NCBI GenBank assembly: GCA_035689345.1 | Contig: DASSLR010000095.1 | Coordinates: forward strand, 1 to 18,967 | Length of the DNA stretch: 18,967 bases | Direction of reading: 5' to 3' | Origin: CF-118 sp035689345 | GTDB lineage: Bacteria; Chloroflexota; Dormibacteria; Dormibacterales; Dormibacteraceae | Shown here: piece by piece, positions 6,062-14,518 of the stretch | Layout: the number at the start of each line of letters is the position of its first letter | Numbering within the stretch: position 1 is the first letter of the stretch | The notes under the pieces: model-generated | What the model saw: the letters and a program-made list of their open reading frames with translations, nothing else | Told to the model about the DNA's origin: nothing | The model's database searches: none | Translations under genes and position numbers: made by a program

Positions 6062-6969
6062 TCCTCGACGCGATCACATTCGCCGTCTCGTTTGCGGTCG
6101 CCGCCGCTCTCTACCCGTTCGCCATCCGCCTGCTGCGCCGCGCGGGCTCGCGGCAGGTGATCCAGGAGGAACTGCCCGACTCGCACCAGAAGAAGGCGGG
6201 CACGCCGACGGGCGGCGGCATCCTGTTCGTCGCGCTCGCGCTCGTCGGTGGGGCGATCGCCACGGCCGTCGGGCACGCCGGCGCCCTGCCGGCGATGGCC
6301 GGCCTGGCGCTGGGCGGCGTCATCGGATTTGTTGACGACGCCAGCAAGCTGCGGCGCGGCTCGATCGGCATCCCGGCGCGCCTGAAGTTTCCGGTGCAGA
6401 TCGTCCTGGCCATCCCAGTCGCGTGGCTCGCGCTGGGCCATCAACCGTTGTGGTGGTTGCCCCTGGCGGTCATCGCGGTCGTGGCCGCGGCCAACGCAGT
6501 GAACATCACCGACGGCATGGACGGCCTGGCCGCGGGGCTGTCGATCATCGCCATCGGGGCGATGGTGCTGCTGCTGCCTGGGGCGCCGGACGGCGAGAAG
6601 GCCATCGCGATGACGCTGTGCGGCGCGCTTGCAGCGTTCCTCGTTTTCAACCGCTATCCGGCGCGTGTCTTCATGGGCGACACCGGATCCCTCGCCATCG
6701 GCTTCGCGCTCGCGGCGATGGCCATCCAGCAGGGCTGGATCCTGCTCCTGCCGATCGTGGCTCTGGTGTTCGTCCTCGAGACCCTGTCTGTCATCATTCA
6801 GGTGGCCTACTTCAAGGCCAGCGGCGGCCGCCGGGTTTTCAAGATGACCCCGATCCACTACACGTTCCACCACGAGGGTTGGTCCGAGCGCCGCATCGCG
6901 CTGTCCTTCTGGACGGCCGGGCTGCTCGGAGCACTGGCCGCTTTCGGGGTGGCGCGCATCGCCTCGTGA
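6058..6969 (+). CDS. mraY: Phospho-N-acetylmuramoyl-pentapeptide-transferase MraY
   Basis: MraY transfers phospho-MurNAc-pentapeptide to undecaprenyl phosphate, making lipid I in the cytoplasmic membrane. The 303-residue protein is highly hydrophobic with about ten membrane segments. The family's catalytic landmarks are all present: GFVDDASK (Asp93, Asp94), NAVNITDGMDGLA (Asn149, Asp152, Asp155), FMGDTGSL (Asp208) and the histidine loop HYTFHHEGW (His267, 271, 272). PTGGGILF near the N-terminus is also typical. TTG 6058 is chosen because it begins the hydrophobic N-terminus (MILDAITFAVSF) and overlaps the murF stop; longer in-frame extensions run through murF coding sequence. At 303 aa it is on the short side for MraY but no motif is lost. 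It overlaps murD by 4 nt (GTGA). Confidence 0.96.
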   Translation: MILDAITFAVSFAVAAALYPFAIRLLRRAGSRQVIQEELPDSHQKKAGTPTGGGILFVALALVGGAIATAVGHAGALPAMAGLALGGVIGFVDDASKLRRGSIGIPARLKFPVQIVLAIPVAWLALGHQPLWWLPLAVIAVVAAANAVNITDGMDGLAAGLSIIAIGAMVLLLPGAPDGEKAIAMTLCGALAAFLVFNRYPARVFMGDTGSLAIGFALAAMAIQQGWILLLPIVALVFVLETLSVIIQVAYFKASGGRRVFKMTPIHYTFHHEGWSERRIALSFWTAGLLGALAAFGVARIAS

Positions 6970-8231
6970 CCGCGTTGGTCGTCGGCGCTGCGCGCAGCGG
7001 CGTCGCGGTGGCCAACCATCTCGCTCGTGCCGGCGAGCGCGTGATCGTCACCGACCGCAGGGCGCGCGCGGACCTCGAGCCGGCCATCGCGCGCCTGCCC
7101 GAGACCGCGGAGCTGAAGCTCGGCGGCTACGACGACGCGGTGCTCGTCGGGATCGACATCGTCTACGCGAGCCCCGGGGTGCCGTGGGACGCGGAGCTGC
7201 TGAACCATGCGCGGGCCAGAGGCATCCCGGTGTCGAGCGAGATCGACCTCTTTCTCAAGCTGTGCCCCGGCACGGTCGTCGGCGTCACGGGCACCAACGG
7301 CAAGACCACCACCACCGCGCTCACTGGTGAGGTCCTCGCCGCGGGCGAGCGGCCGGTGATGGTCGGCGGCAACATCGGCGAGACCGTGCTGGACCGCCTG
7401 CCCGAGGTCACGCCCAAGCACTGGGTGGTCCTCGAACTCTCGAGCTTCCAGCTCGAGTCGGTCGAAGGCCCGCGCCTGCACGTGGGCGTGATCCTGAACG
7501 TCACGCCCGATCACCTCGACCGTCACGGCACGTTCGAGCGGTACGCGGCGATCAAGGGCAGGATCATCGAGTTCGCCGGCGCCGACGACTTCGCCGTCCT
7601 GAACGGGCGCGACGCGACGTGCCGCGACCTCGCCCGGAAGACACGCGCGCACGTCGTGTGGTTCGACCGCCACACGCCGGTGCCACCCATGCCGATCCCC
7701 GGCCGGCACAACCTCGAGAACGCACTCGCGGCCGCCGCGGTCGGCCGCATCGCCGGCCTCGCCGACGACGCGATCAACCGCGCCATCGCCGCCTTCAAGG
7801 GAGTCGAGCACCGGCTCGAGCTGGTGGGCGAGTGGCACGGCGTGCGCTGGTACAACGACTCCAAGGCGACCAACCCCGACGCCGGCCGCGTCGCCCTGAC
7901 GTCGTTCCCGGGCACGCCGCTCGTCCTCATCGCCGGCGGCTACGGCAGCGGCTTCGAGCTCGCGGAGTGGGTGAAGGACGCCATCGCGCACGCCGACGCG
8001 GTGGTGCTGATGGGCGCGTCGGCGGACCTCCTGCAGGCCGAGCTGCGCGAGCACCCGAACGTCGTTCGCGCCCACGACCTGGCCGACGCGGTCGCAAAGG
8101 CCGCGGCGCTGGCCAGGCCCGGCGGCGTGGTGCTGCTCAGCCCCGCCTACAAGTCGTTCGACATGTTCAAGGACTACGAGGACCGCGGCCGCCAGTTCAA
8201 GGCGCTCGTGCGCGAGAGATTCGCGGCATGA
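6966..8231 (+). CDS. murD: UDP-N-acetylmuramoylalanine--D-glutamate ligase MurD
   Basis: MurD adds D-glutamate to UDP-MurNAc-L-Ala. The 421-residue protein begins with a Rossmann-type GAARSGVAVANHL that binds the UDP part. It continues through SPGVPW and SEIDLFL, the ATP loop GVTGTNGKTTTT at residues 106-117 (Lys113), LELSSFQLE and NVTPDHLDRH, and into the C-terminal domain with HRLELVG, YNDSKATNPDA and LSPAYKSFDMF(KDYEDRG). All are MurD signatures. GTG 6966 overlaps the mraY stop by 4 nt and gives the expected N-terminus. The frame upstream of 6966 is a shadow of mraY. The stop overlaps the ATG of ftsW. Confidence 0.96.
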   Translation: MTALVVGAARSGVAVANHLARAGERVIVTDRRARADLEPAIARLPETAELKLGGYDDAVLVGIDIVYASPGVPWDAELLNHARARGIPVSSEIDLFLKLCPGTVVGVTGTNGKTTTTALTGEVLAAGERPVMVGGNIGETVLDRLPEVTPKHWVVLELSSFQLESVEGPRLHVGVILNVTPDHLDRHGTFERYAAIKGRIIEFAGADDFAVLNGRDATCRDLARKTRAHVVWFDRHTPVPPMPIPGRHNLENALAAAAVGRIAGLADDAINRAIAAFKGVEHRLELVGEWHGVRWYNDSKATNPDAGRVALTSFPGTPLVLIAGGYGSGFELAEWVKDAIAHADAVVLMGASADLLQAELREHPNVVRAHDLADAVAKAAALARPGGVVLLSPAYKSFDMFKDYEDRGRQFKALVRERFAA

Positions 8232-9448
8232 GCGTGCACGCGCGCAGCCAGCCCGATCGCCACCTCCTCTTCGTCACGGTCCTGCTTTGCGGCGCTGGCC
8301 TCGTGATGGTGACCAGCGCCAGCGTGGCGTTCGCCTATACGCAGCACGAGACGCCCTTCTACTACTCGATCCGGCAGGCCGCGTGGATGGCCATCGGCTT
8401 TGCCGCGCTGTTCTTCCTGAGCCGCTTCGACTATCACCGGCTGCGCCCCCTTGCTCCGGCGGGCGCCGCCGGCGTCCTGCTGCTGATGATCCTGGTCCTC
8501 GTGCCGCACCTCGGCGTCACCGTCAACGGCGCGCGGCGCTGGTTCGACGCCGGTCCGTTCGGCACGTTCGAGCCCTCAGAGCTCGGCAAGCTCGCGTTCG
8601 CGCTGTTCATCTCGCACTGGATCGACCGCCGCGGGGACAAGATCAACGACTTCCAGCGTGGCTTCCTGCCTTTCGTGGCGATGCTCGCGGGCGTCCTCGC
8701 GCTGCTCATGCTGCAGAAGGACCTCGGCACGGCGGTCGTGATGGTCGCCATCTTCATCAGCGCCTACTGGGCCGGCGGCGGACGCATGCGCCACGTGGTG
8801 CTGCTCGTCGCCGCGATGCTGCTCGCGTTCATCGCGCTGACAATCGTCGAGCCGTATCGCTTCGCGCGCCTGACGTCGTGGCGCAACCCGCTCGCCGACC
8901 CGCTGGGCGCAGGCTTTCAATCCACCCAGTCCATCTACGGCCTCGCCTCCGGCGGCTTCTTCGGCGTGGGCATCGGCCACTCGGTGGAGAAGTACGGCTG
9001 GCTGCCCGAGGCCCACACCGACTTCATCTTCGCGATCATCGGCGAGGAGACCGGCCTCCTCGGCACGACGCTGGTCATGCTCGGCTTTCTCTTTTTCGCG
9101 GTCCGCGGTTACCGCACCTCGATGCGCGCGCCCGACACGTTCGGCGTCACGCTCGCCGCCTCGATCACCACGTGGATCGCGTTCCAGGCGCTCATCAACA
9201 TGGCCACCGTCACCAACACGCTCCCGGTGACCGGAGTGCCTCTGCCGTTCTTCAGTTACGGAGGCACCGCGCTCGCCACCACACTCGCCGGGGTGGGCGT
9301 GCTGCTGAGCATCGCCCGCAAGGGCACCGTCCGGGTCAAGGCGCAACACACACCGAAAAAGGGGGGAGATGCGGCTTTTGATAGCTGGCGGCGGAACCGG
9401 TGGACACCTGTTTCCCGCTCTCGCCGTGGCGCGGGCGTTTCGCGCTGA
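8228..9448 (+). CDS. ftsW: Septal peptidoglycan glycosyltransferase FtsW (SEDS family)
   Basis: FtsW polymerises lipid II into glycan strands at the septum and works with the class B PBP encoded upstream. The 406-residue protein shows about ten membrane segments and SEDS signatures: VNGARRW, FEPSELGKLA, QKDLGTAVV with the proposed catalytic Asp at residue 165, HTDFIFAIIGEETG, and the C-terminal LPVTGVPLPFFSYGG. ATG 8228 overlaps the murD stop (ATGA). The C-terminal basic tail after IARKG is cytoplasmic, and its last 26 codons overlap the start of murG by 80 nt in another frame. The overlap begins at an A5G6 homopolymer (9356-9366). Its place between murD and murG supports FtsW over RodA. Confidence 0.95.
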   Translation: MSVHARSQPDRHLLFVTVLLCGAGLVMVTSASVAFAYTQHETPFYYSIRQAAWMAIGFAALFFLSRFDYHRLRPLAPAGAAGVLLLMILVLVPHLGVTVNGARRWFDAGPFGTFEPSELGKLAFALFISHWIDRRGDKINDFQRGFLPFVAMLAGVLALLMLQKDLGTAVVMVAIFISAYWAGGGRMRHVVLLVAAMLLAFIALTIVEPYRFARLTSWRNPLADPLGAGFQSTQSIYGLASGGFFGVGIGHSVEKYGWLPEAHTDFIFAIIGEETGLLGTTLVMLGFLFFAVRGYRTSMRAPDTFGVTLAASITTWIAFQALINMATVTNTLPVTGVPLPFFSYGGTALATTLAGVGVLLSIARKGTVRVKAQHTPKKGGDAAFDSWRRNRWTPVSRSRRGAGVSR

Positions 9449-10412
9449 GGAGCCTGCAGGCGATGTGCTCCTGGTCGGGCGCGCCGGTGGGCCGGAGGAA
9501 CGGCTGGTCCCCGAGGCCGGGTTCGAGCTCGCGACGATCAGGGTGCAGGGCCTCAACCGCGACGCGCTCTGGAAGAACCTCGCCCTGCCCGCGGTCCTTC
9601 CCGCCGCGCTGCGTGCCGGCCTCCGCGTGGTCGACCGCTTCCAGCCGGACGTCGTCCTCGGGATGGGCGGCTACGTGATGGCGCCCGCCGTCGCCGCGGC
9701 CCGCATGCGCGGCATTCCGTACGTGCTGCACGAGAAGGACGTGCGCCCCGGCCTCGCCACGCGCATGTTCGCGGGCGGCGCGGCCGCCATCTGCACGACC
9801 CTTCCCGGCACCGAGAAGCGGCTCGGCACCCGCCGCATCGTCCTGACCGGAGTGCCCTTGCGCCCAGGTTTCGAACGCCGCATCCCGAATGTGCCGGCGC
9901 GCGTGCTGCTCGTCACCGGCGGCAGCCAGGGCGCGCGCAACCTGAATCGCGCGGTGTGGGGAGCGCTCGACGACCTGACGCGCATGTACGAACGAGTCAT
10001 CCACGTGGCGGGCAGGCAGGGCGCTCAGGGCGTGGCCGAGCACCGCCGCGACGGCTACGAGGGGATGGCCTTCTCGGACGAGATGCCCGCACTCACCGCG
10101 CGCGCCGACCTGGTCGTCGGCCGCGCCGGCGTCGGTACGATCGCCGAGGCCACCGCCGTCGGGCTGCCGATGGTGCTCGTCCCGGGCACGTTCGGCGGCG
10201 GCCACCAGGAGGACAACGCGGCGGCGATGGTCCACGCCGGTGCCGCGGTGCGCATAGGCGACTCCGAGCTCACGCCGCAGACGCTCGTGTCCGCGCTGGA
10301 CGCTCTCACCTCCGAGCAGCTGCGCAGCATGGCCCACGCCTCGGCGGCGGCCGGCCGGCGCGACGCGGCGCAGCGGGTGCTCGAGGTGGTGCGGGAGGTG
10401 GCGCGCAGGTGA
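9369..10412 (+). CDS. murG: Undecaprenyldiphospho-muramoylpentapeptide beta-N-acetylglucosaminyltransferase MurG
   Basis: MurG adds GlcNAc to lipid I on the inner membrane face, giving lipid II. The 347-residue GT-B protein starts with the glycine-rich GGGTGGHLFPALA (residues 7-19) and contains VVLGMGGYVMAP, HEKDVRPGLATR, TGGSQGARNLN and, in the donor site, GRAGVGTIAEATAVGLP and HQEDNA. The usual HEQN acceptor-site motif reads HEKD here. The start is ATG 9369, because the glycine motif follows within seven residues; a purine run AAAAAGGGGGGAG directly precedes it, closer than a normal Shine-Dalgarno. It overlaps ftsW by 80 nt, and the murC start overlaps its stop by 4 nt (GTGA). Confidence 0.95.
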   Translation: MRLLIAGGGTGGHLFPALAVARAFRAEEPAGDVLLVGRAGGPEERLVPEAGFELATIRVQGLNRDALWKNLALPAVLPAALRAGLRVVDRFQPDVVLGMGGYVMAPAVAAARMRGIPYVLHEKDVRPGLATRMFAGGAAAICTTLPGTEKRLGTRRIVLTGVPLRPGFERRIPNVPARVLLVTGGSQGARNLNRAVWGALDDLTRMYERVIHVAGRQGAQGVAEHRRDGYEGMAFSDEMPALTARADLVVGRAGVGTIAEATAVGLPMVLVPGTFGGGHQEDNAAAMVHAGAAVRIGDSELTPQTLVSALDALTSEQLRSMAHASAAAGRRDAAQRVLEVVREVARR

Positions 10413-11704
10413 GGGTGCACCTCATGGGCATCGGCGGCGCGGGCGTGTCCGCCCTGGCGCGGGTCTATCTCGCGCGGGGCGACGAGGTCAGCGGCTGCGA
10501 CGCGCAATCGTCCGACGTCACCGCCGAGCTCGAGGACGAGGGCGTGACCATCGACGTCGGCCACGACCCCGAGCACGTGCTGGGCAAGGACCTGCTCGTC
10601 TACAGCGGCGCGATCAAGGAATCGCCCGAGCTCGACGCGGCCCGCGCGATGGGCGTCCGCGTCATCACCCGCGCCGAGGCGCTCGCCGAGCTCATCGAAG
10701 GCGCGGATTCGATAGCCATCGGCGGCAGCCACGGCAAGACGACCGTGACGCACATGACGGGGCACATCCTGACCGAGGCGGGCCTCGACCCCACGGTGCT
10801 CGTCGGTGACGGCAGCCACTCGCGCGCCGGCCGCTCGTCGTGGCTCGTGGCCGAGGTCGACGAGTCCGACGGCTCGCTGCTCCTGCACCACCCCAAGCGC
10901 GCGATCGTCACCAACATCGAGCTCGACCACACCGACCACTTCCCGGACGTCGAGGCCGTGCAGGCGCTGTTCGCGGAGTTCATCGCCCGCCTGCCCGCCG
11001 ACGGCGTCGCCGTGCTGTGCGCCGACGACGCTCGCGCCCGCTCGCTGGCGACGCAGGCGCGCAAGGTCACCTACGGATTCGATGAGAGCGCCGACTACCG
11101 CTGCGACGACTCGCGGCCTTTCACGATCCACCACGGCGGCCGCGCGATCGGTCGGGTCAACCTGCGCCAGCGCGGCCGGCACAACATCCAGAACGCGACC
11201 GGCGCGGCGGCGATGGCGCTGGAGATCGGCGTGCATTTCGAAGAGATCGCGTCCGCGCTCGAGCGCTTCCCGGGCGCGCACCGCAGGCTCGAGTTCCTGG
11301 GCGTCTTCCAGGGCGCGGCGGTGTACGACGACTACGGTCACCACCCGACCGAGGTCCGGGCGACGATCCAGGCCGCGCGCGAGCTGCGGCACCGCCGGCT
11401 CATCGTCGTCTTCCAGCCGCACCGCTACTCGCGCCTGACCTCGTTCCTGAACGATTTCGCGCGCTCGTTCGACGGCGCCGACCGCGTCCTGCTGCTCGAT
11501 GTGTACTCGGCCGGCGAGCAGAACGCGAGCGGCATCAGCGCGCGCGACCTGGCCGAGCGCCTTCCCAACGGCACCTACGCCGGCAGCTTCGAGAACGCGC
11601 GCGAGGCGCTCGAGGGCCTGGCCGGTCCGGACGACCTGCTCCTGCTGATGGGGGCGGGCGACATTCGCAAGAAGCTGGGCGATGAGCTGGCGCAAAAAAT
11701 CTAG
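10409..11704 (+). CDS. murC: UDP-N-acetylmuramate--L-alanine ligase MurC
   Basis: MurC adds the first L-alanine to UDP-MurNAc. The 431-residue protein has the UDP-binding HLMGIGGAGVSALA at the N-terminus and YSGAIKESPEL. The ATP loop is GGSHGKTTVTHM from residue 105 (Lys110). It continues with EVDESDGSLL, NIELDHTDHFPD, HNIQNATGA, HRRLEFLG and the MurC-type DDYGHHPTEVRAT in the C-terminal domain, then FQPHRYSR. The H in SHGKT and the GHHPTE motif distinguish MurC from the other ligases. The start is GTG 10409, overlapping the murG stop by 4 nt. The 3' end overlaps murB by 23 nt. The full family length is present; no key residue looks lost. Confidence 0.96.
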   Translation: MRVHLMGIGGAGVSALARVYLARGDEVSGCDAQSSDVTAELEDEGVTIDVGHDPEHVLGKDLLVYSGAIKESPELDAARAMGVRVITRAEALAELIEGADSIAIGGSHGKTTVTHMTGHILTEAGLDPTVLVGDGSHSRAGRSSWLVAEVDESDGSLLLHHPKRAIVTNIELDHTDHFPDVEAVQALFAEFIARLPADGVAVLCADDARARSLATQARKVTYGFDESADYRCDDSRPFTIHHGGRAIGRVNLRQRGRHNIQNATGAAAMALEIGVHFEEIASALERFPGAHRRLEFLGVFQGAAVYDDYGHHPTEVRATIQAARELRHRRLIVVFQPHRYSRLTSFLNDFARSFDGADRVLLLDVYSAGEQNASGISARDLAERLPNGTYAGSFENAREALEGLAGPDDLLLLMGAGDIRKKLGDELAQKI

Positions 11705-12599
11705 TCTCGACTGGCTTCGCCAGCTGCCCGGCGTGACCGAGGACGAGCCGCTGGCGACGCGCACCTCGTTCGGCATCGGCGGGCCTGCCGAGTTCTTCGT
11801 CGAGTCCGGTCGCGTCGAGGCTATCGAGAAGATGATCAACGGCTGCGTCGAGCGCGGCATCCCGTACCTGCTGCTCGGCGCGGGCACCAACCTTCTCATC
11901 GCCGACGCGGGCGTCGAGGGCCTGGTCATCCGCGTCGTCAACCGCGAGCAGTCGATCAACGGCACGCGCGTGCGCGCGGGCGCGGGGCTGAAGATGATGC
12001 GGCTCGCGCGCACCGTCGCCGACGCCAACCTTCGCGGCTTCGAGTTCGCCATCGGCGTTCCGGGCACGGTCGGCGGCGCCGTCTATCAGAACGCAGGCTG
12101 TTGGGGCAGGGAGATGAAAGACGTGCTGGTCGAGGTGACCGGCTTCGTCCCTGGCAAGGGTGTCGTGACGTGGACGAAGAAGGACCTGCACCTCGCCTAC
12201 CGCACGTCGGCCCTGCGCTCCGGCCCGCTCAAAGGGGCGCTGGTGGTCGACGCGACCGTGCAGCTCGAGCGCGGCGACGGGGAAGAGGCGAAGCGGATGA
12301 TGGCGAAGCTCACCGCCGAGCGCAACGAGACGCAGCCGATCAAGACCAAGAACTGCGGCAGCGTGTTCAAGAACCCACCAGGTGACTCGGCGGGGAGGCT
12401 CGTCCAGGCCGCGGGATTGAAGGGGACGCGCCAGGGCGCGGCCGTGGTCTCCACCCTGCACGGCAACTTCATAGTCAACGAGGGCGGCGCCAAGGCCAGG
12501 GACGTCGCGGCGCTCATCGAACGCGTGCGCGCCGAGGTCAAGAGCCGTTTCGGCGCGGAGCTCGAGACCGAGGTGGAATTCGTGGGCAGGTGGAAATGA
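11682..12599 (+). CDS. murB: UDP-N-acetylenolpyruvoylglucosamine reductase MurB
   Basis: MurB is a FAD enzyme that uses NADPH to reduce UDP-GlcNAc-enolpyruvate to UDP-MurNAc. The 305-residue protein shows TSFGIGGPAEFF, the FAD-binding LLLGAGTNLLIAD and GVPGTVGGAVYQNAGCWG. It then has AYRTSALR, NCGSVFKNP with the likely proton-donor serine, AGRLVQAAGLKG, and the C-terminal ETEVEFVGRW with the conserved glutamate. Length and motif set fit the shorter (MurB type II-like) form. ATG 11682 lies within the murC end (23-nt overlap) and gives a short basic N-terminus (MSWRKKSS). The stop overlaps the ddl ATG (ATGA). Confidence 0.95.
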   Translation: MSWRKKSSLDWLRQLPGVTEDEPLATRTSFGIGGPAEFFVESGRVEAIEKMINGCVERGIPYLLLGAGTNLLIADAGVEGLVIRVVNREQSINGTRVRAGAGLKMMRLARTVADANLRGFEFAIGVPGTVGGAVYQNAGCWGREMKDVLVEVTGFVPGKGVVTWTKKDLHLAYRTSALRSGPLKGALVVDATVQLERGDGEEAKRMMAKLTAERNETQPIKTKNCGSVFKNPPGDSAGRLVQAAGLKGTRQGAAVVSTLHGNFIVNEGGAKARDVAALIERVRAEVKSRFGAELETEVEFVGRWK

Positions 12600-13549
12600 G
12601 GATCGCGGTGCTGTGCGGCGGGCGTTCGGCCGAGCGCGAGGTGTCGCTCAAGTCGGGTGCGCAGGTGCAGTCAGCGCTGCGCGAGCTGGGCCACGACGTC
12701 GTGCAGGTCGACATCGACTCCACGACGTGGGACGTCCTGCGGGACGGCGGGTTCGGCTGTGTTTTCAACGTGCTGCACGGCCGCCTCGGTGAAGACGGCA
12801 CCGTGCAGGGCATGCTCGAGCTGCTCGGCCTGCCTTACACGGGCTCGGGCGTCCTCGCGTCCGCGCTGTGCATGGACAAGGCGCGGGCGGCCGCCGTCAT
12901 GGCGACGGCGGGCCTCGACGTGCCCGAGTTCGACGAGCTCGAGATCAAGGAGGGCGTCGCTGCGGAGACCGTCGAGCAGCTCGTCGCCAAGTACGGGCTG
13001 CCGCTGGTGATCAAGCCGGTCCGCGAGGGCTCGACCATCGGCCTGACCATCGCGCGCGACGCCGACGCGGTGGCCAGCGGCCTGGTGCTCGCCTCGAAGT
13101 ACGACCGCCGCGTGCTGGCGCAGCGCTTTCAGGAAGGCACGGAGATCACTGTCGGCGTGCTGGCCACGCCCGACCTCCAGGTGCTGCCGACGCTCGAGAT
13201 CGTCAGCGAGAACCCGGTGTACGACTACGACGCGAAGTACACGGCGGGCAAATCGCACCACGTCATCCCCGCACGCATTCCGGAGCGCGCGCGCGAGGAG
13301 GCGCAGAACGCGGCCGGCCAGGCCTTCCAGCTGCTCGGGTGCTCGGGCATGGCCCGCGTCGACATCATCGTCGACGGCGACGGCACGCCCTGGATCCTCG
13401 AGGTCAACACCGTGCCCGGCCTGACGGCGCTGTCCTTGCTGCCGGACGCCGCCAAAGCCGCCGGCGTCAGCTTCGGTGAGCTTTGCAAGCGCCTCGTCGA
13501 CCACGCCGTGGCGCGGCACGAGCATCGTGTGGGGCCCACCTCGAGATGA
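12596..13549 (+). CDS. ddl: D-alanine--D-alanine ligase
   Basis: Ddl joins two D-alanines with ATP; the product is the substrate of MurF. The 317-residue ATP-grasp protein has CGGRSAEREVSLKSG at the N-terminus, NVLHGRLGEDGTVQGMLELLG, YTGSGVLASALCMDK, the ATP-grasp strand IKPVREGSTIGL, and the metal/ATP motif MARVDIIVD...PWILEVNTVPGLT near the C-terminus. ATG 12596 overlaps the murB stop by 4 nt; a GTG at 12590 is in frame but would lengthen the protein by only two residues before the conserved start. The stop overlaps ftsQ by 4 nt (ATGA). Confidence 0.95.
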   Translation: MRIAVLCGGRSAEREVSLKSGAQVQSALRELGHDVVQVDIDSTTWDVLRDGGFGCVFNVLHGRLGEDGTVQGMLELLGLPYTGSGVLASALCMDKARAAAVMATAGLDVPEFDELEIKEGVAAETVEQLVAKYGLPLVIKPVREGSTIGLTIARDADAVASGLVLASKYDRRVLAQRFQEGTEITVGVLATPDLQVLPTLEIVSENPVYDYDAKYTAGKSHHVIPARIPERAREEAQNAAGQAFQLLGCSGMARVDIIVDGDGTPWILEVNTVPGLTALSLLPDAAKAAGVSFGELCKRLVDHAVARHEHRVGPTSR

Positions 13550-14472
13550 AGATGCGCAGGCGGCGCTCGCGGATCCGGAGGTTCGACTGGCGCAGCAACA
13601 TCGACAACAGCGAGCCGCTGAAGGGGCAGCTGTGGAGCCGGTCCGAGAAAGCGCTGCAGGAGCCGGACGTCCACTGGTTTCGGCGCGCGGCGGCCGGCGG
13701 CGTCGCGGTGATCGAGGGCGTGCTGCTCCTGTGGCTGCTGCTCGGTCCCGCCACCTCGATCCGCAGCATCGAGGTCCATGGGGCGAACCATCTGACGGCC
13801 TCGCAGGTGGTGCGCGCCGCCGGCCTCGACCAGTCGATGTCGATCCTCGCCGTCGACCCCGCGGGTGAGCGGCAGCGACTCCTCGGTCAGACCTGGATTC
13901 GCACCGCCTCGGTGCAGCCGCGGCTGGACGGCACCGTCCGCATCGACATCAGCGAATGGGAGCCGGTCGCCGTCTATCACGCGGGCTCGTCGGGTGCTCT
14001 TTTCCTCATGTCCGACCAGGCGGTGCTCCTCGGCGCCGCGCAGTCGGCGGGCCCGCTGGTCAACATCCAGGGTCCGAGCGGGTCCGAAGCGCGCGTCGGC
14101 GATCGTCCGCTGGACCCCGAGCTGCTCGTCGCCCTCGTGAACATCCAGCGCGGGCTGCCGGGCCTCATCGGCCAGCAGGTGTCGATGTTCATCGTCGACT
14201 CGTGCGGCAACCTGACGATGGTCACGATGCGCGGATGGAAGGTGTACTTCGGGCGCGTGCTCACACCCGAAGAGTTCTCCTCGCTTCGTGACAAACTGGC
14301 AGCCTTGAAAGCGATTCAGAGCAGCGTGAACTACAACTCGAACGACCTCGACTACGTGAACGTGATGAACGCGTCGGAGCCGGCCACGGCCTTCAAGTCG
14401 AAAGAGCCGGTGCCGCCGAGCCCGTCGCCCGGCGCGAAACCGACTCCCGCGCCGACGCCCGCATGCAAATAA
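13546..14472 (+). CDS. ftsQ: FtsQ/DivIB-type cell division protein
   Basis: A 308-residue bitopic membrane protein. It has an arginine-rich cytoplasmic tail (about residues 1-46), one membrane segment (about 48-67), and a POTRA domain beginning SIRSIEVHGANHLTASQVVRAAGL. A beta domain follows (VQPRLDGTVRIDISEWEPVAVY), then a proline-rich tail ending in PTPAPTPACK. This is the FtsQ/DivIB layout; the protein bridges FtsL/DivIC and the septal synthases. The order ddl-ftsQ is the classical dcw order. ATG 13546 overlaps the ddl stop by 4 nt. The proline-rich C-terminus with one terminal-region cysteine is lineage-specific and of unknown role. Confidence 0.9.
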   Translation: MKMRRRRSRIRRFDWRSNIDNSEPLKGQLWSRSEKALQEPDVHWFRRAAAGGVAVIEGVLLLWLLLGPATSIRSIEVHGANHLTASQVVRAAGLDQSMSILAVDPAGERQRLLGQTWIRTASVQPRLDGTVRIDISEWEPVAVYHAGSSGALFLMSDQAVLLGAAQSAGPLVNIQGPSGSEARVGDRPLDPELLVALVNIQRGLPGLIGQQVSMFIVDSCGNLTMVTMRGWKVYFGRVLTPEEFSSLRDKLAALKAIQSSVNYNSNDLDYVNVMNASEPATAFKSKEPVPPSPSPGAKPTPAPTPACK

Positions 14473-14477
14473 GGGGC

Positions 14478-14515
14478 CCCCGCCAACTCGCGGCGAAGCC
14501 TCTGCGTTGGTGGGG
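14478..14515 (+). promoter_or_regulatory. Hairpin that buries the ribosome binding site of the small basic protein gene
   Basis: CCCCGCCAAC (14478-14487) pairs with GTTGGTGGGG (14506-14515) over 10 bp with one G-U wobble and an 18-nt loop. The right arm contains the only Shine-Dalgarno-like run (GGTGGGG, 14509-14515) ahead of ATG 14519. If formed, the stem would block translation initiation; no T-tract follows, so it is less likely a terminator. Confidence 0.5.
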
Positions 14516-14518
14516 CTT

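Noticed and set aside
10055..12067. A 670-codon minus-strand frame opposite murG, murC and murB
   Set aside because: It crosses several well-supported genes and has shadow-like composition with no recognisable domain.
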